A DNA stretch of 41,121 nt from a virus, in IMG/VR virus record IMGVR_UViG_3300044712_000593, positions 1-41,121 of that record, one strand, 5' to 3'. Of the stretch, positions 40,896-41,121 are shown one piece after another. Positions within the stretch are counted from its first letter, which is position 1; every line of letters begins with the position of its first letter. Under the pieces are notes generated by a model. The model was not told the origin of the DNA and did no database searches. It saw nothing but the letters and a program-made list of their open reading frames with translations. The position numbers and the translations under genes are program-made.

Positions 40896-41121
40896 TTAGT
40901 TGTTTACATATTTCCAAATAAAGCCGCCTGCATGCGCTTGACCACCCCTGCAACAATTTCTGATATTACCTCCATTTATACCTGTAATCCTTGCAGCCTC
41001 TCTAGTACCATGAAAAGTAGCTATAATATTTCCATCCATACCACATTGATTAACCAAAAAGCTCTTAGGGTTGTTTTTACCGAATTTACCATAATTGGAA
41101 GATCGCCTTATCCCTATATCA
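40896..41121 (-). CDS. Partial homing endonuclease, C-terminal NUMOD3/NUMOD1 part
   Basis: The open frame enters from the right edge (frame starts at 41120) and runs 74 codons to a TAA. It contains RRSSNYGKFGKNNPKS, a NUMOD3-type loop, and then GNIIATFHGTREAARITG and INGGNIRNCCRGGQAH followed by AGGFIWKYVNN, a NUMOD1-type DNA-binding tail. The ending closely parallels that of the 26123-26770 endonuclease (GGYYWKYKN). The catalytic part (HNH or GIY-YIG) lies outside the window. Its stop is 2 nt before the GT2 start. Confidence 0.8.
   Translation of the reverse strand, partial: DIGIRRSSNYGKFGKNNPKSFLVNQCGMDGNIIATFHGTREAARITGINGGNIRNCCRGGQAHAGGFIWKYVNN

Noticed and set aside
40147-40956. Longer GT2 start at 40956
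   Set aside because: The extra 21 residues lie within the coding sequence of the homing-endonuclease tail, and the ATG at 40893 begins exactly at the GT-A first strand.

Overview
The window is a segment of a tailed double-stranded DNA phage, most likely a short-tailed phage infecting a member of the Bacteroidota. Four things support this. The DNA is AT-rich. Start codons sit behind A-rich leaders rather than Shine-Dalgarno sequences. Candidate promoters match the Bacteroidota consensus (TTG or TTTG, about 20 nt, TAnnTTTG). The order of virion genes on the minus strand is TerL, portal, small head proteins, scaffold, major capsid protein, ring/adaptor-like proteins, a ~1300-residue muzzle/stabilisation-like protein, then giant cargo-like proteins, an order that resembles Crassvirales (crAss-like) phages. 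That affinity is inferred from gene order and general protein appearance, not from a search.

Layout. (1) 1-3688, plus strand: small accessory genes. They are a protein with a 36-unit (D/N/Y)-G repeat, several exported or lipoprotein-like small proteins, and a SAM-dependent methyltransferase/spermidine-synthase-fold protein. This block converges on a structured, terminator-bearing intergenic region (3689-3876). (2) 3877-8022, minus strand: lysis and membrane module with a GH19 endolysin, a coiled-coil membrane-anchored protein (spanin candidate), at least four further membrane proteins, a small HTH regulator and a tail-collar protein. (3) 8045-13135, minus: tail fibre and small virion proteins. 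(4) 13148-24877, minus: giant cargo/ejection-like proteins and the muzzle-like protein. (5) 24877-32517, minus: ring/adaptor-like proteins, a GroES-like co-chaperonin, capsid, scaffold and decoration-like proteins. (6) 32518-32952: a 435-nt structured noncoding gap. (7) 32953-39699, minus: portal, TerL, TerS candidate and a GT9-like glycosyltransferase. (8) 39808-40077: a lone plus-strand gene with its own promoter and terminator. (9) 40147 to the end, minus: a GT2 glycosyltransferase and the 3' part of a homing endonuclease.

The most striking observation is a complete HNH endonuclease gene (16015-16611) lying wholly inside the 1883-codon virion gene, on the same strand but in another frame; both frames look intact. 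Two further homing endonucleases occur at 26123-26770 and at the right edge. Next in interest are an orphan plus-strand terminator with a hairpin-rich noncoding region beside the portal gene, and an 11-bp motif (GCTACAACGTT) found in three short gaps, at two of which it supplies the -33 element of a candidate promoter.

How the parts fit together: TerL/TerS and the portal package DNA into a shell of the 479-residue capsid protein built on the scaffold, with the phage GroES probably helping folding. Ring and muzzle proteins form the short tail, cargo proteins are probably ejected, and fibre/collar proteins bind the host. The lysis module opens the cell. The glycosyltransferases may modify the virion or the host surface.
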